Shown piece after piece: positions 1-10,400 of a stretch of DNA of 62,276 nt. Position 1 is the stretch's first letter. Each line of letters opens with the position of its first letter. The notes under the pieces are model-generated. The model was given only the letters and a program-made list of their open reading frames with translations, was not told the DNA's origin and made no database searches. Position numbers and translations under genes: made by a program. The DNA lies in NCBI GenBank assembly GCA_021851865.1, contig JAJZBU010000015.1, positions 1 to 62,276 of the forward strand, given 5' to 3'. Source of the stretch: Pseudomonadota bacterium (GTDB lineage Bacteria; Pseudomonadota; Gammaproteobacteria; Pseudomonadales; Moraxellaceae).

Positions 1-533
1 CTATTCTCTCCACCAACGGCCGCGTGCGTGCCAGTGGCACCCGGGCGCAAACGCTCTTCCTGCTCAAGGGTATGGTCGAAGGCACGGATGGCAGGGCCCT
101 TACTCCCTGGTTTACCCGCAAGAAGAATGGACGGCTCTACCGGTACTACCTGCCGGTACGGGACAACAAGGAACACGCCGGCGCCTCGGGTCTGCCTCGA
201 CTGCCTGCCGCTGAACTGGAAGCTGCCGTACTGGATCAGCTGCGATCCTTGCTGCGCTCCCCGAAGATTCTGGCCGAGATGATCCCCCAGGCCATTGCCA
301 TGGATCCAGGGTTGGATGAGGCGACGATCACGGTGGCCATGATGCGTGTCGATGCTATCTGGGATCAGTTGTTCCCTGCTGAGCAACAGCGGATCGTCAA
401 ACTGCTGGTGGAGAAGGTAGTGGTCGCGCCTGACAGCATCGAGGTACGACTGCGTGCCAACGGGCTGGAGAAGGTCATCCGGGAATTGCGTCCGAGTGAG
501 ATCCAGGAAAAAGCTGCGGAGGAGACAGCATGA
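1..533 (+). CDS. Large serine recombinase, C-terminal part (partial)
   Basis: The reading frame is open to the left edge, so the catalytic N-terminal resolvase domain lies outside the window. The visible 170-odd residues resemble the C-terminal part of large serine recombinases: a basic stretch (RKKNGRLYRYY) like the recombinase/zinc-ribbon region, followed by a helical segment with paired acidic and basic residues. The canonical zinc-ribbon cysteines are not present in the visible part. The stop codon overlaps the next start by 4 bases, indicating co-translation. Family assignment is from residue pattern only; substrate and integration site are unknown. Confidence 0.6.
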   Translation, partial: ILSTNGRVRASGTRAQTLFLLKGMVEGTDGRALTPWFTRKKNGRLYRYYLPVRDNKEHAGASGLPRLPAAELEAAVLDQLRSLLRSPKILAEMIPQAIAMDPGLDEATITVAMMRVDAIWDQLFPAEQQRIVKLLVEKVVVAPDSIEVRLRANGLEKVIRELRPSEIQEKAAEETA

Positions 534-991
534 GCAGCACAAAAATCCTGCCCACAGGCAAGACCGATATCACGGAGGCCAGCGACGGGCGCCTGACGCT
601 GACGACCCCCATACGCATCAAGCGGCGCGGCAATCGTAAGGCGGTGACACTACCCGATGGTGAAGTCTTCAAACCCACCCGAGGGAATAGTGCACCAACT
701 CCGATCCAGTTAGCACTGGCTCGGGGGCACCGCTGGCTGGCCATGCTGGAGTCAGGCAAAGCTAAGTCACTGACCGAGGTGGCAGAGTGCGAAGGCATGG
801 ATCGCGCCTATGTCAGCCGCATGGTCAACCTTACCACCCTGGCCCCCGACATCGTTGAGGCTATCCTCGACGAGACCTTGCCGGCAGAGGTAACGCTGTT
901 CGATCTGGCTTCGGCCACGCCGCTGATATGGGACGAACAGAGGGCACTTCTGGAGTCCCTGTGTTTGCACCAGCACCCTGGGTGGAAATAG
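530..991 (+). CDS. Small HTH protein coupled to the recombinase
   Basis: This 153-residue protein starts with an ATG that overlaps the recombinase stop codon (ATGA). Residues 80-125 hold a helix-turn-helix of the KorB/ParB type (KSLTEVAECEGMDRAYVSRM), followed by a stretch on the pattern LAPDIVEAILDETLP seen in similar small phage- or element-borne proteins. It is probably a DNA-binding accessory protein of the recombinase module. I do not recognise a named family with certainty and infer no specific role. Confidence 0.6.
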   Translation: MSSTKILPTGKTDITEASDGRLTLTTPIRIKRRGNRKAVTLPDGEVFKPTRGNSAPTPIQLALARGHRWLAMLESGKAKSLTEVAECEGMDRAYVSRMVNLTTLAPDIVEAILDETLPAEVTLFDLASATPLIWDEQRALLESLCLHQHPGWK

Positions 992-1225
992 CACTGGCTA
1001 GGCGATGCTGCCATCCAAATGCATTGATTGGTCAACACGTAACTGATTGTTTTAGAACGGCTCGTAAAAAATGCTTTGTTGACTTCGCTGTTTTGAAGGT
1101 TGGCAGGGCTGGAGAGAATATCTGCCGAGAGAGAGAAGAATAAGCCTCAGATGAGGTGCTGTGGTAAGGTCTGGAAGTCCGCAGAGATCCGCAGGAACCC
1201 CTACGGGTGCGCGGTAGTGGGCAAC
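992..1225. other. Non-coding gap between recombinase module and tRNA-Phe
   Basis: About 230 bases without a convincing gene. It is more AT-rich than its surroundings in its left half. A 71-codon open frame from 928 to 1143 overlaps the upstream gene out of frame, has no family resemblance and was not accepted. A short direct repeat CCGCAG(agat)CCGCAG occurs near 1180-1192. This gap may hold an attachment junction, but no tRNA-derived core duplicate was seen. Confidence 0.4.
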
Positions 1226-1257
1226 AAAAAAGGCCAGCGGAGAGTGGCTGACCTTTG
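1226..1257 (-). terminator. Rho-independent terminator after tRNA-Phe
   Basis: Read on the minus strand, AAAGGTCAGC and GCTGGCCTTT form a near-perfect hairpin around an 8-base loop, with one G-T type mismatch, and run straight into six T residues. It lies 6 bases past the 3' end of the tRNA gene and so should end its transcript. Confidence 0.8.
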
Positions 1258-1262
1258 AAGGA

Positions 1263-1338
1263 TGGTGGCCCAGCCCAGAATCGAACTGGGGACACGCGGA
1301 TTTTCAATCCGCTGCTCTACCAACTGAGCTACCGGGCC
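1263..1338 (-). tRNA. tRNA-Phe (anticodon GAA)
   Basis: A 76-nt gene on the minus strand. The acceptor stem pairs GGCCCGG with CTGGGCC, the discriminator is A, and the 3' CCA is encoded. The anticodon stem-loop GCGGA-TTGAAAA-TCCGC gives anticodon GAA. The T arm contains GTTCGATTC. It has its own promoter and terminator and is flanked on the distal side by the recombinase module. Confidence 0.97.
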
Positions 1339-1351
1339 GCAAGAGGGGCGT

Positions 1352-1380
1352 ATTAAACCTGTTCTGCCCCGGATCGTCAA
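1352..1380 (-). promoter_or_regulatory. Promoter of tRNA-Phe with GC-rich discriminator
   Basis: On the minus strand the -35 box TTGACG (1375-1380) and the -10 box TTTAAT (1352-1357) are separated by exactly 17 bases. Between the -10 box and the tRNA lies ACGCCCC, a GC-rich discriminator of the type that makes stable-RNA promoters sensitive to ppGpp/DksA. The -35 box includes the TGA stop codon of yggX. Confidence 0.7.
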
Positions 1381-1633
1381 GCTTTGGGTGGAACGTAGCC
1401 CTTCGGGCGCTCGTAGTCGGCGTCGTCGAGGAACTTGGTCAACTGCTCTGCTAGAAAGATCTGGGTCGTCGGCGCCATGAGGTTGAGATGATTCTCATTG
1501 ATCAGCATGGTCTGATGGCGCAGCCATTCCTGCCAGGCCTGTCGCGACACGGTGGCTAGGATCTGCTGGCCACGCTCACCTGGAAAAGGAGCGGCGGCGA
1601 GGCCTTCCATCATCGTCTTGTACTTGCGGCACA

Positions 1634-1649
<16 letters not shown>
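1377..1649 (-). CDS. yggX: YggX-family Fe(2+)-trafficking / oxidative damage protection protein
   Basis: A 90-residue protein of typical family length. It keeps the N-terminal MCRKY segment with its conserved cysteine, the PFPG motif, and the WLRHQTMLINENHLNLM helix characteristic of YggX. The family protects Fe-S enzymes from superoxide and is linked to iron supply. It follows mutY directly, overlapping it by 16 bases, as in enteric bacteria, which fits a job in maintaining the MutY Fe-S cluster. It reads in the same direction as the upstream iron-uptake genes feoA-feoB. Confidence 0.95.
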
Positions 1650-2682
<1,033 letters not shown>

Positions 2683-2683
<1 letters not shown>

Positions 2684-4479
2684 CAGAAGTATCCCAGCAG
2701 ATGCGCGCCTTGATAGAAGGCGAAGCTGCACACCCAGGCCAAGGCGATAGGCCAAGCGACCGCTACCAAGGTATAGAGACGACTGCGCGACTCATTGTAG
2801 AGGGTGACGACGGTCGACAGGCAGGGCGTATAGATCAGGGTGAACAACATGTAGCTGAAAGCTTGCACGGCATCCATCTGCAGGCGAAGGTGCTCCGCCA
2901 ATGCTGGACCCTGCGCGGCGTAGATGACCGCCAGGGCGCCGAGCACGATCTCCTTGGCGACGAAGCCGAAGATGAGCGTCACGGCGAGGTGATCGTCCAT
3001 GCCGAGCGGCGCCAGGACGGGATGGGCGTAGTGACCGATCAGGCCCGCCAACGTGTGTGCCGAAGCCACGGGCTCACCCCAGGGCAGATGTGTCAACAAC
3101 CAGATCATGACGACGCCAGCGGTGATGAACTTGCTGGCGCGGCGCACGAAGTGCAGCACCTCATGCCAGCCCCGCAACCACATCATACCCAGGGTTGGCC
3201 AGCGGTAGGGGGGCAGCTCAAGGACGAAGGGCTCGGTGGCGGGTAGCCAGCGTTTGAAGATGAACGCCGTCAGCATCGCGGTCAAGATGCTGATGAGATA
3301 AAGGCTGAACAGGACCAGAGGCGCTTGATGCGGCGAGAACAGCACCGAGGTTAGAAAGAGAAAGACCTGCAGACGCGCTGAGCACAAGGAGAGAGGGATG
3401 ATCAGCATGGTCAAGAGGCGTAAAGGCCGGCTGCGCATGACGCGCGTTCCCATCAGCGCCGGCACATTGCAGCCGAATCCCATCAGCACCATGACGAAAG
3501 CGCGGCCGTCGAGACCGAGACGGCTCATCAGCGCGTCCATGAGATAGGCGGCGCGCGAGAAATAGCCGGTGTCTTCGAGCAGGGCCATGAGCAGGAAGAA
3601 GAGGACGATGACCGGGACGAAGGAGGCGACGGTCGACAGACCATCCCAGAGGCCATCGAGCAACAGTCCGCGCAGAAAATCCGGCAAAAAGCCCAGCCAA
3701 GGCGTCAGAAAGCCGGTCTTGATGCCATCGAAGAGGGCGGAGAGAGCATCCTGAATCGGCGAGCCCAGGGCATAGACCCCCTGAAAGATGACGTACAAGA
3801 TGAGAAAGAACAGCGGTAGCCCGAAGACCGGGTGCAAGAGCCAGCGATCGATGCGGTCGGTCATCTGCGGCGTCGCCTGCGCCGGCACATGGATATGACG
3901 CAAAGCTCTTTCCCGGGCCCGCGCCAGGTGTGCCTCATCCGGCACCTGTGTCCAGACCTGCCCGAGGGGCTGGGCATCACGCACGTCGCCGGCGAGCAGG
4001 GCGGCCAGGCTAGGGTCGACCTGACGCATGCCCTCACCGCGTTTGGCGGAGAGAGCGATGACCGGCATCTCGAGTTCCTGCGCCAGCCCTTCACAGTCGA
4101 TGCGAATGGCAAGCTGATCCGCTTCATCGCGCATGTTCATTGCCAATAGACAGGGGCGGCCAAGGGCTGCGACTTGCAAAATCAGCCCCAGCTGCCGCTG
4201 CAGTTGCACAGCATTGGCGACGATGAGGATGGCGTCGATGGCCTGGGTCTGCAGAAAGTGCTGTACCACTTTCTCGTCGTCGGAATAACCGCGCAGATCA
4301 TAGATGCCGGGTAGATCGACGAGTTCGATCAGGTCGCCGCCGACGATCAAACGTGCGGTCAGCAGGTCGACGGTAATACCAGGCCAGTTGCCGGTTCTCG
4401 CCATGGAGCCGGTGAGGCGATTAAAGAGGGTGGATTTGCCGGTGTTGGGCATGCCGAGCAGGACGACGCGTTTTTTCAC
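2683..4479 (-). CDS. feoB: Ferrous iron transporter FeoB (short form)
   Basis: An inner-membrane Fe(II) permease with an N-terminal G domain. G motifs are visible: GMPNTGKS 9-16, PGIT 33-36, DLPG 55-58, NMRD 115-118 and SAK 144-146. The membrane part carries the gate motif GFGCNVPA and a second cysteine in YTPC. At 598 residues it is much shorter than the 773-residue E. coli protein, mostly through shorter segments after the G domain and at the C-terminus, but both gate regions remain. G1 has Thr where Val is usual (NTGKS). It overlaps feoA by 4 bases and mutY by 1. Confidence 0.95.
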
Positions 4480-4733
4480 CTCAGGTCACCCTCCACCATG
4501 ATGGCGCCGGCATCGACCACGCGCAAAATGATGTCGGTGGTGCCGGCGCGGACCTGTAGTGGGCCATTGAAACGGGCGCGGCGGATCACTTGCACCGACT
4601 GTCCAGGCGTCAGTCCCAGGGCATGCATGCGAGCACACAGGCCTTCTTCAAGGTCGAGTGCGAGGATGCGCGCGCTCTGTCCGGCGGGTAACTGCGCCAA
4701 ATTCATAGCGTCGACAGAAGCTTCGATCTGCAT
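4476..4733 (-). CDS. feoA: Ferrous iron transport accessory protein FeoA
   Basis: A small SH3-like protein that assists FeoB. The pattern LAQLPAGQSARILAL...LCARMHALGLTPGQSVQVIRRA...GPLQVRAGTTDIILR is typical. The start is uncertain: ATG at 4733 is preferred because the best promoter has its -10 box at 4766-4771, which would leave an upstream ATG at 4760 almost leaderless; an ATG at 4706 is also possible. No strong ribosome-binding site precedes any of them. It ends with a 4-base overlap into feoB. Confidence 0.9.
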   Translation of the reverse strand: MQIEASVDAMNLAQLPAGQSARILALDLEEGLCARMHALGLTPGQSVQVIRRARFNGPLQVRAGTTDIILRVVDAGAIMVEGDLR

Positions 4734-4752
4734 GGTCGCGGCACCAACAAAT

Positions 4753-4794
4753 AAGAACATTTCTCATTATCGTTTATATCCCGTATCCACGCAA
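4753..4794 (-). promoter_or_regulatory. feoAB promoter with candidate Fur box
   Basis: On the minus strand TTGCGT (4789-4794) and GATAAT (4766-4771) are spaced by 17 bases. Starting at the -10 box, GATAATGAGAAATGTTCTT (4753-4771) matches about 12 of 19 positions of the Fur consensus. A Fur site over the -10 box would give iron repression of feoAB-mutY-yggX. Boxes are seen directly; Fur binding is inferred. Confidence 0.5.
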
Positions 4795-4915
4795 GCGTAG
4801 CTCCGGCCTTTCGTGCGACTTTTTGACCTTCGTCAAGACCGGCATCTTCGAATCAGAATTACTGATCATTCAAGTAAGTATTACTCGTTTTTCTTATGAG
4901 CAAGAAGAATTTAGC

Positions 4916-4925
4916 ATAAGCTTAT
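4916..4925. promoter_or_regulatory. Palindrome upstream of the YeiH gene
   Basis: ATAAGCTTAT is a perfect 10-base palindrome within an AT-rich stretch 25 bases before the start of the YeiH-family gene. It lies in a T-N11-A context that would suit a LysR-type regulator, the usual regulator of this family, but no such gene is in the window. Speculative. Confidence 0.25.
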
Positions 4926-4949
4926 TCCAATACGACATGAGGTGCTGTG

Positions 4950-5963
4950 ATGAAGACGCTGAAGCAGTGGCTGCCAGGGCTCGTCCTGGTGCATCTCATC
5001 CTGGTGGCAGCTTACCTCCTGGCACGTCTCGGCTTCGTGCAACATCTCGGCCTCGGGCCGCTCACCGTCGCCATCATCCTCGGTGCCGTCCTCGGCAACC
5101 TCCTGCCGGGCAGGACCCATGCCGACACGCACGCCGGCGTGATGCTGGCGCAAAAGCAGCTGTTGCGTTGGGGCGTCGCCCTCTATGGCCTCAATCTCAG
5201 TCTCGCCCAGGTCATCCATGTCGGTCCGGCGGCGCTGGTGATCGACGTTCTCATGGTCGTCAGTACCTTGCTCCTGGGCTGGTGGATCGGCGTGCGTCTG
5301 CTCGGCATGGATGAGGAGACGGCCATCCTGACGGCAGCGGGCAGCGCCATCTGCGGCGCCGCCGCCGTCGTTGCCACCGAATCGGTGCTCAAAGCCGAGC
5401 AGCACAAGACCGCCGCCGCAGTCGGTACCGTGGTGCTCTTCGGTAGCCTGGCCATGCTCGTCTACCCGCTGATCTTCCACGCCTGGACGATCAATCCCGG
5501 CCACTTTGGCATCTACGCCGGATCGACCGTGCATGAGGTGGCGCAGGTGGTAGCCATCGGCAAGACGGTGGGCAACCAGCAGATGACCAACGATGCCGTC
5601 ATCGTCAAGATGATCCGAGTCATGTTGCTGGCGCCGTTCATGCTCGTCCTCGGTGCCCTGCGTCGTCGCCGGCATCCGGGTGGTGAGCGCCAGGCGGCTC
5701 TGGTGCCGGGCTTTGCTCTCGCCTTCATCGCGATCGCCCTGATCCATCCCTATCTGGGCTTGCCAGAGAAGCTGGTGGAGCTTCTCAAGGGCTTCGACAC
5801 CTACATGCTGGCGGCAGCCATGGCAGCGCTCGGGCTTGGCAGCACGTTGAGCAAATTGCGCATGGCTGGCAAGGATGCACTGGTTCTCGCCAGCATCCTC
5901 TTCGCCTATCTGATACTCGGCGGTGGTCTCATCAATACCATGATCAATCGCGTCTTCGCCTGA
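4950..5963 (+). CDS. YeiH-family (UPF0324) membrane transporter, putative sulfate exporter family
   Basis: A 337-residue protein with about ten hydrophobic segments. Family signatures visible are LAQKQLLRWGVALYGLNLSL, the glycine/alanine-rich ILTAAGSAICGAAAVVA, and GIYAGSTVHEVAQVVAIG. The transported substrate is not established for most members; database naming as a sulfate exporter is by family. The ATG at 4950 is preferred over the adjacent GTG at 4947 because GAGG lies 7 bases upstream. It is divergent from feoA and followed by a strong terminator. Confidence 0.9.
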   Translation: MKTLKQWLPGLVLVHLILVAAYLLARLGFVQHLGLGPLTVAIILGAVLGNLLPGRTHADTHAGVMLAQKQLLRWGVALYGLNLSLAQVIHVGPAALVIDVLMVVSTLLLGWWIGVRLLGMDEETAILTAAGSAICGAAAVVATESVLKAEQHKTAAAVGTVVLFGSLAMLVYPLIFHAWTINPGHFGIYAGSTVHEVAQVVAIGKTVGNQQMTNDAVIVKMIRVMLLAPFMLVLGALRRRRHPGGERQAALVPGFALAFIAIALIHPYLGLPEKLVELLKGFDTYMLAAAMAALGLGSTLSKLRMAGKDALVLASILFAYLILGGGLINTMINRVFA

Positions 5964-5980
5964 GGGTCTGTGGTCGATGG

Positions 5981-6012
5981 CCGGGGGCGCAGCAGCGCCC
6001 CCGGCGTCTTTT
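5981..6012 (+). terminator. Rho-independent terminator after the YeiH gene
   Basis: CCGGGGGCGC, loop AGCA, GCGCCCCCGG form a perfect 10-bp GC-rich stem followed by CGTCTTTT. It lies 17 bases past the stop codon and separates the plus-strand gene from the converging minus-strand cluster. Confidence 0.85.
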
Positions 6013-6431
6013 CAGGGCTGGGGGGCGTTGGTGGCGGGGGCGAGCTGATCGAGCATCTGTTGCCGCAGAATCTGCCGTTGCTGGCGGTCGGCTTGGCGGA
6101 AGCGTTGCCGCAGCGCCTGCTTCTGTTCGATCGGCAGTCGCCGCCAAGCGGCGCGCAGTGCCCGCCGCCTCTCCGGGGGCAGGCTGCGGAACCAGCGAAA
6201 ACGCTCACGCAGGCGCTCCTGCTGTGGCGCCGGCATGCGCGCATAAGCGTCGGCGCGCTGCACCAAGCGCAGTTTGCGCGCCTCCGGCATCTGTGGCCAC
6301 TGATCGCGCACCGGCGCCAGCAACTGTTGTGCCGCCGGTGACAGATCCTGCCAGCGTGGGCTCGCCACCGCGGTCACCGCCAGAGCGCTGAGCAGCAGCG
6401 CTGCCAAGGTGCGTTGCCGATCAGCTGGCAT
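6012..6431 (-). CDS. DUF3106 domain protein (exported)
   Basis: A 139-residue protein with an N-terminal signal or anchor (TLAALLLSALAVTAVASP) and then a strongly Arg/Gln-rich helical region with the repeating P-E-R-R/Q-R pattern of DUF3106. Function of the family is unknown. Start: ATG 6431 has GAGG 9 bases upstream; GTG 6446 and ATG 6437 are alternatives. It is the last gene of a sigma factor, small membrane protein, DUF3106 module; the same trio is familiar from betaproteobacteria. Confidence 0.75.
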   Translation of the reverse strand: MPADRQRTLAALLLSALAVTAVASPRWQDLSPAAQQLLAPVRDQWPQMPEARKLRLVQRADAYARMPAPQQERLRERFRWFRSLPPERRRALRAAWRRLPIEQKQALRQRFRQADRQQRQILRQQMLDQLAPATNAPQP

Positions 6432-6750
6432 GCTCATGATCCTCACCGATGACCATGAGCATGCTCATGTCATCGAGCATCTGCGGATCGACCTGTTTCT
6501 GGGCAACGGCAGGGGCCGATGCTGCCGTCCAGGTTTGTCCGGAGCCAGAAGCTAGCAGCAAGGTCATGCAGGTCACGGCCAGACCGCCACCCGCCCAGCG
6601 CAGCATCAGCCAGGGCCGCTGCTGTCGGCCCTGCAAGACCTGACGGCGTATGCCTTGCAGACGCCGCACCTGTTCCGGCTGCAGGGCCTGCGCATGGCGG
6701 TCAAGCGTATGTTTGAGGGTATCTAACATGATGTCGTCGGGGTCATTCAT
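6421..6750 (-). CDS. Small membrane protein, putative anti-sigma partner (DUF3619-like)
   Basis: A 109-residue protein with a basic cytosolic N-terminal helix (residues 1-46), one membrane segment (about 50-68, AGGGLAVTCMTLLLASG), and a short acidic periplasmic tail. It overlaps the sigma-factor gene upstream and the DUF3106 gene downstream. Position, topology and size suggest an anti-sigma factor for the neighbouring ECF sigma; sequence resemblance to DUF3619 is moderate. The ZAS zinc motif H-x3-C-x2-C is absent. Confidence 0.55.
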   Translation of the reverse strand: MNDPDDIMLDTLKHTLDRHAQALQPEQVRRLQGIRRQVLQGRQQRPWLMLRWAGGGLAVTCMTLLLASGSGQTWTAASAPAVAQKQVDPQMLDDMSMLMVIGEDHEHAS

Positions 6751-7327
6751 GACTATCTCCGAGATGTCCTCGAATACTTTGCAGCGCTCGGAACAGATGC
6801 GTCTTCACGCTGCCTTCACTGCACTCCATGGCCACGGCGCACTGCGCGACGTCGAGTCCTTCCCAGATGCGCAGCATGAAGGCCTGTTGTTGGCGCAAGG
6901 GCAGCGCACGCACGGCTGCCTCGACCCTCTCCATGTCGCGGGCGCGTTCGATGAGCAGGGCTGGATCGCGCGGCACCGGGTCGGGTGCGTCCGCCACCGG
7001 ATCAAAGTCATCTTCACGGTCGACACCTGGCAAGGCCTGCCAGAAGCGGCGTCTCTGCCGCGTCTGGCGTCGATGCCAGTCGAGGATACGATTTTGCAGG
7101 ATGCGCATGAACAGAGCCGGCCATTGCGCCGCCGGGCGGTCACGGTACTTGCGCACCAAGGCGAGCATGGCGTCCTGAACGATATCGAAGGCCTCGGCGT
7201 CGACGCGCGTCGCCATGCGCGCCATGCGAAAAGCCCGCCTTTCGACGCCGCTGAAAAAGACATCGAGCTCGTTGCCGCCAGAAAATGACGCGTCATCGAG
7301 GGGCGTCGTCAATAAAAACTCCTGCAT
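6743..7327 (-). CDS. ECF-type RNA polymerase sigma factor
   Basis: A 194-residue sigma-70 family protein. Region 2 lies at about 25-95 (ERRAFRMARMATRVDAEAFDIVQDAMLALVRKY...LFMRILQNRILDWHRR) and region 4 at about 130-185 (VRALPLRQQQAFMLRIWEGLDVAQCAVAMECSEGSVKTHLFRAL). It heads the sigma, small membrane protein, DUF3106 set and follows mshQ with an 80-base gap on the same strand, so it may be read through from the pilus operon. Its target promoters cannot be named from this sequence. Confidence 0.88.
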   Translation of the reverse strand: MQEFLLTTPLDDASFSGGNELDVFFSGVERRAFRMARMATRVDAEAFDIVQDAMLALVRKYRDRPAAQWPALFMRILQNRILDWHRRQTRQRRRFWQALPGVDREDDFDPVADAPDPVPRDPALLIERARDMERVEAAVRALPLRQQQAFMLRIWEGLDVAQCAVAMECSEGSVKTHLFRALQSIRGHLGDSHE

Positions 7328-7406
7328 GATCGCATAACCACCTTACCTGTGCCCTGACCGACATAACGTCGCTGTGCTGCTGCGGTTGACCCAAGGGCGC
7401 TGATCC

Positions 7407-10400
7407 TCATCGATAGACCGGGTGCCAGTAGATGACCGGAGCGCGTCCGCTGTAGATGCCAAAGGAAGCGAGGCCGGATGGCGTCGTCGCGGTGACACCG
7501 GACTGACCGGCATTGTAGGGGAAAATTTGCAACCAAGCTGGCGCTTGCGGCAGGCTGAGGAGGATGGCACCGGTCACCCCGGGCGCCGACAGCTGCACCT
7601 GGGTCTGGCCACCGAGCAGCAAGGCCTGGTAAGGCGTGACATAGCTCGGCTGAGTGCTTTGCAGGGTCAGCCCTCCCTGCGGATCGATGAGCTGATAGTC
7701 GCCATAGCTGGCATTGCTCCCGCTTGGGCTCAGCGGCAAACTGGTGCAGTTGTCGAGGGTGTTGAGAACGAAGTCGCTGTTGCCACCACCGACGCTGGTG
7801 TAGTACTGGGCGCTGACCGGCACATTGAGGGGGAGGAGCTCGGAGCCGTTGGCGTCGCTGATCCACAGACGACCATAGCGCTCGCTCGTGCTGCCGAGGG
7901 CGACGGCATCCGGCGTCGTGCCGCCTGAACTGGCGAGGTTGAAACCATTGAGGCCGATACCATCGCTATCGACCGAGGCTAAGCCGACGTTGAAGTGATC
8001 AAAACTGCCATCCGGCTTGCTCGCGGCATTGAGGCTGAGGGGCATGCTGACGGCATTGCTCTGGCCATTTGTCCAGGTATTGCCATTCATAGTGCCGAGG
8101 CTGAGACGCGCGCTCAGGGGGGTGATCGTCGTGCCGAGATCGACGGCGCGCGGGAAGAGGTCGACGCTAGCGGGGCTGTTCAGCTGCAATTTGGCGAAAT
8201 TGCCCGTGTAGTTGGTGGTGGTGTTGTTAGCCAGATTCTGCGCGACGAGGGTGAACCCTGCCTGCATCATCTGCTGCATATAGGTAAAACCGCTAGCGCA
8301 GGCCGGCGTCAATTGGCCAGAGCCGCTCAACAGCGCCAGATGATCGGGGACGAAACGTCCGACGTCCGGCGCCTGACCCTGCACCAGATTGATGCCACCG
8401 AGATAGTTGTTGAGGCTGGCAGTGAGCTGGATGATGCCCACCTCGCTGTAGCTGGCCGTGGTCGTGGCCGTGCCATTGCTGAATCCGCTCACGCTGGTGG
8501 GGGAAAAAGTGCCGACATTGCCCGGGTTGGGCAGGATCTGCAGCGGCGCCAAGTTGACCGTGGCATTGAAGTGTGGGGTGACCGGGTCGCCGATGAGATT
8601 GCTGCCGGGGTCAGGTTGGCCATCGTTGTTCGTGTCCTGTGAGCTTTGCCAGAGCACCGCCTGCACGGTCATCGAAAAATTGTCGCCCGCTTTGACGAAG
8701 TAGGGGCTGTCGTTGGCATTGTCGGCGTAGGACAAGGCCGCATCAGTGAGACCATTGGCCAAGCGATCACCGGAGAAATCGATGGCGAATCCAAAAGGAC
8801 GGATGGCCCAGAGAGGACCACTGCCGCCGATGACGTTGTTGCCTCCCGTGAGGTTGACGGCGAAACCGCTGCTATCATCGACGAGATTCAGCGCCACCTG
8901 TCCGACGTCATCGCTGCCCAGGGTGAATTGCGCGCTGCCGGCGACGAAGTTCAGGCTGATATTGTTGCTGCCCGGTTCACTGTTGGGCAAAGCGACGCCG
9001 GCGATATTGGGCGCATTGCCACCGGGATCGAGCGGACCGCGCTGCACCCAGGCCTTGAGGTTGTAGCTGCCGTTGTAGGCAGTGGCCACTTGGCACTGTG
9101 CGCCGCCGCTACCATTGCGCGTCCACATTTGCGCTTGCAGCTGTTGCGGACGTCCAGCGACGACGTCATTGCCAATGGGATCGATGCTGCTGATGACGAA
9201 GGCGTCATCACGGAAGCTGACGCTGCTGCTTTGTCCCGACACGCCGCTGCTGCTGGCGCTGATGACCAAGTCATCGGCATGGACGTCGTTCAGCAACAGG
9301 GTGACCTGGCCCTGATCGGCGGGTGAAAAGGTGTAGATGGCTCCACCGGTATCGCCATTGGCGCTGAGGCTGCCCTGCGCCGCCGGCCCCAGACTCCAGC
9401 TGCCATGGCCGCTGCTGGTGCTGATCTGCAGACTGCCGGTGTAAGCGGTCATGGCGGCACCACTGCTGTCGAGCATGGTGAAGGTGACCGACTGCGGGCT
9501 GCAGGTGCTGGCCTGCGCCGAAGCGCTGATGCTGATCGCCGCGATCAGGCTGGCCTGGCAATAAAAGAGCTGGCTGGCCGGGATGACCTGCGATGCGATA
9601 TGCCGTGACTGCCAGCTGAGTACGACACTGGCGAAGCCGAGATGCTGGAAATAGTCGAGATCAATGGGGTAGTACTGTCCGGCTTTGAGCGCTATCGGCC
9701 CCGAGGACGCCGTCGTCGCCGACTGCAATGTCCAGTCATTGATGATGTTCTGACCGTTCAAGGACAGGCGATTGCCGTCGTCGCTGGTCACCGAAAAGGT
9801 GTAGTCGTCATTGCGCGGGACTTGGACGTAGCCGATCCAGCGCGTCGAGAAGTCGATGCCGGGAATGCCAGTGATGGGGGAGTTCTGAAAACCCCAGTTG
9901 AAGTTGATCGGAGCGTCGATCCTCTGCACGCTGTTGCCGGTGAAAAAGGCGAAAGCCACACCGTTCTGATCGTAGTAAGTGCCCTGCAATCCGGGGGCAT
10001 ACTGTGTCCCACTCTGCTCAATCAGCGTCGCCGCGCTGTTGGCGGCGACGGCATAGCCGTTGCTGCCGAGCAGCTGATTGACGGTGACCGTGTAGCTGGT
10101 GCCGGCGCTGAGGGTCGTGGTGGTGAGGATGACGCCGCTGGCATTGTTGGGATCGACGCTGGCGCTGAGGATGCTGGCGCCGCCGTTGATCTGATAGTTG
10201 GTGAGCTGAGTGGCGCTGCTGGGATCGATGGCGGCGCTGAACAGCAATTCGAGGGTGTTGCTGCTGCCGCAGGGCTGTGTTATGCCCTGCAGGCTGGGTC
10301 CTTGCAGGGAGTAGAGGTCAGCTTGCGGCACGGTTTGCCAGTAGCCGCCTTGCAAATAGGCTTTGTAGGAAATCCAATTCAGTTGGGCGATGGCGGCGCC

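Noticed and set aside
928-1143. A 71-codon frame after the small HTH gene
   Set aside because: It overlaps the upstream gene out of frame, lacks a ribosome-binding site, and looks like no known family.
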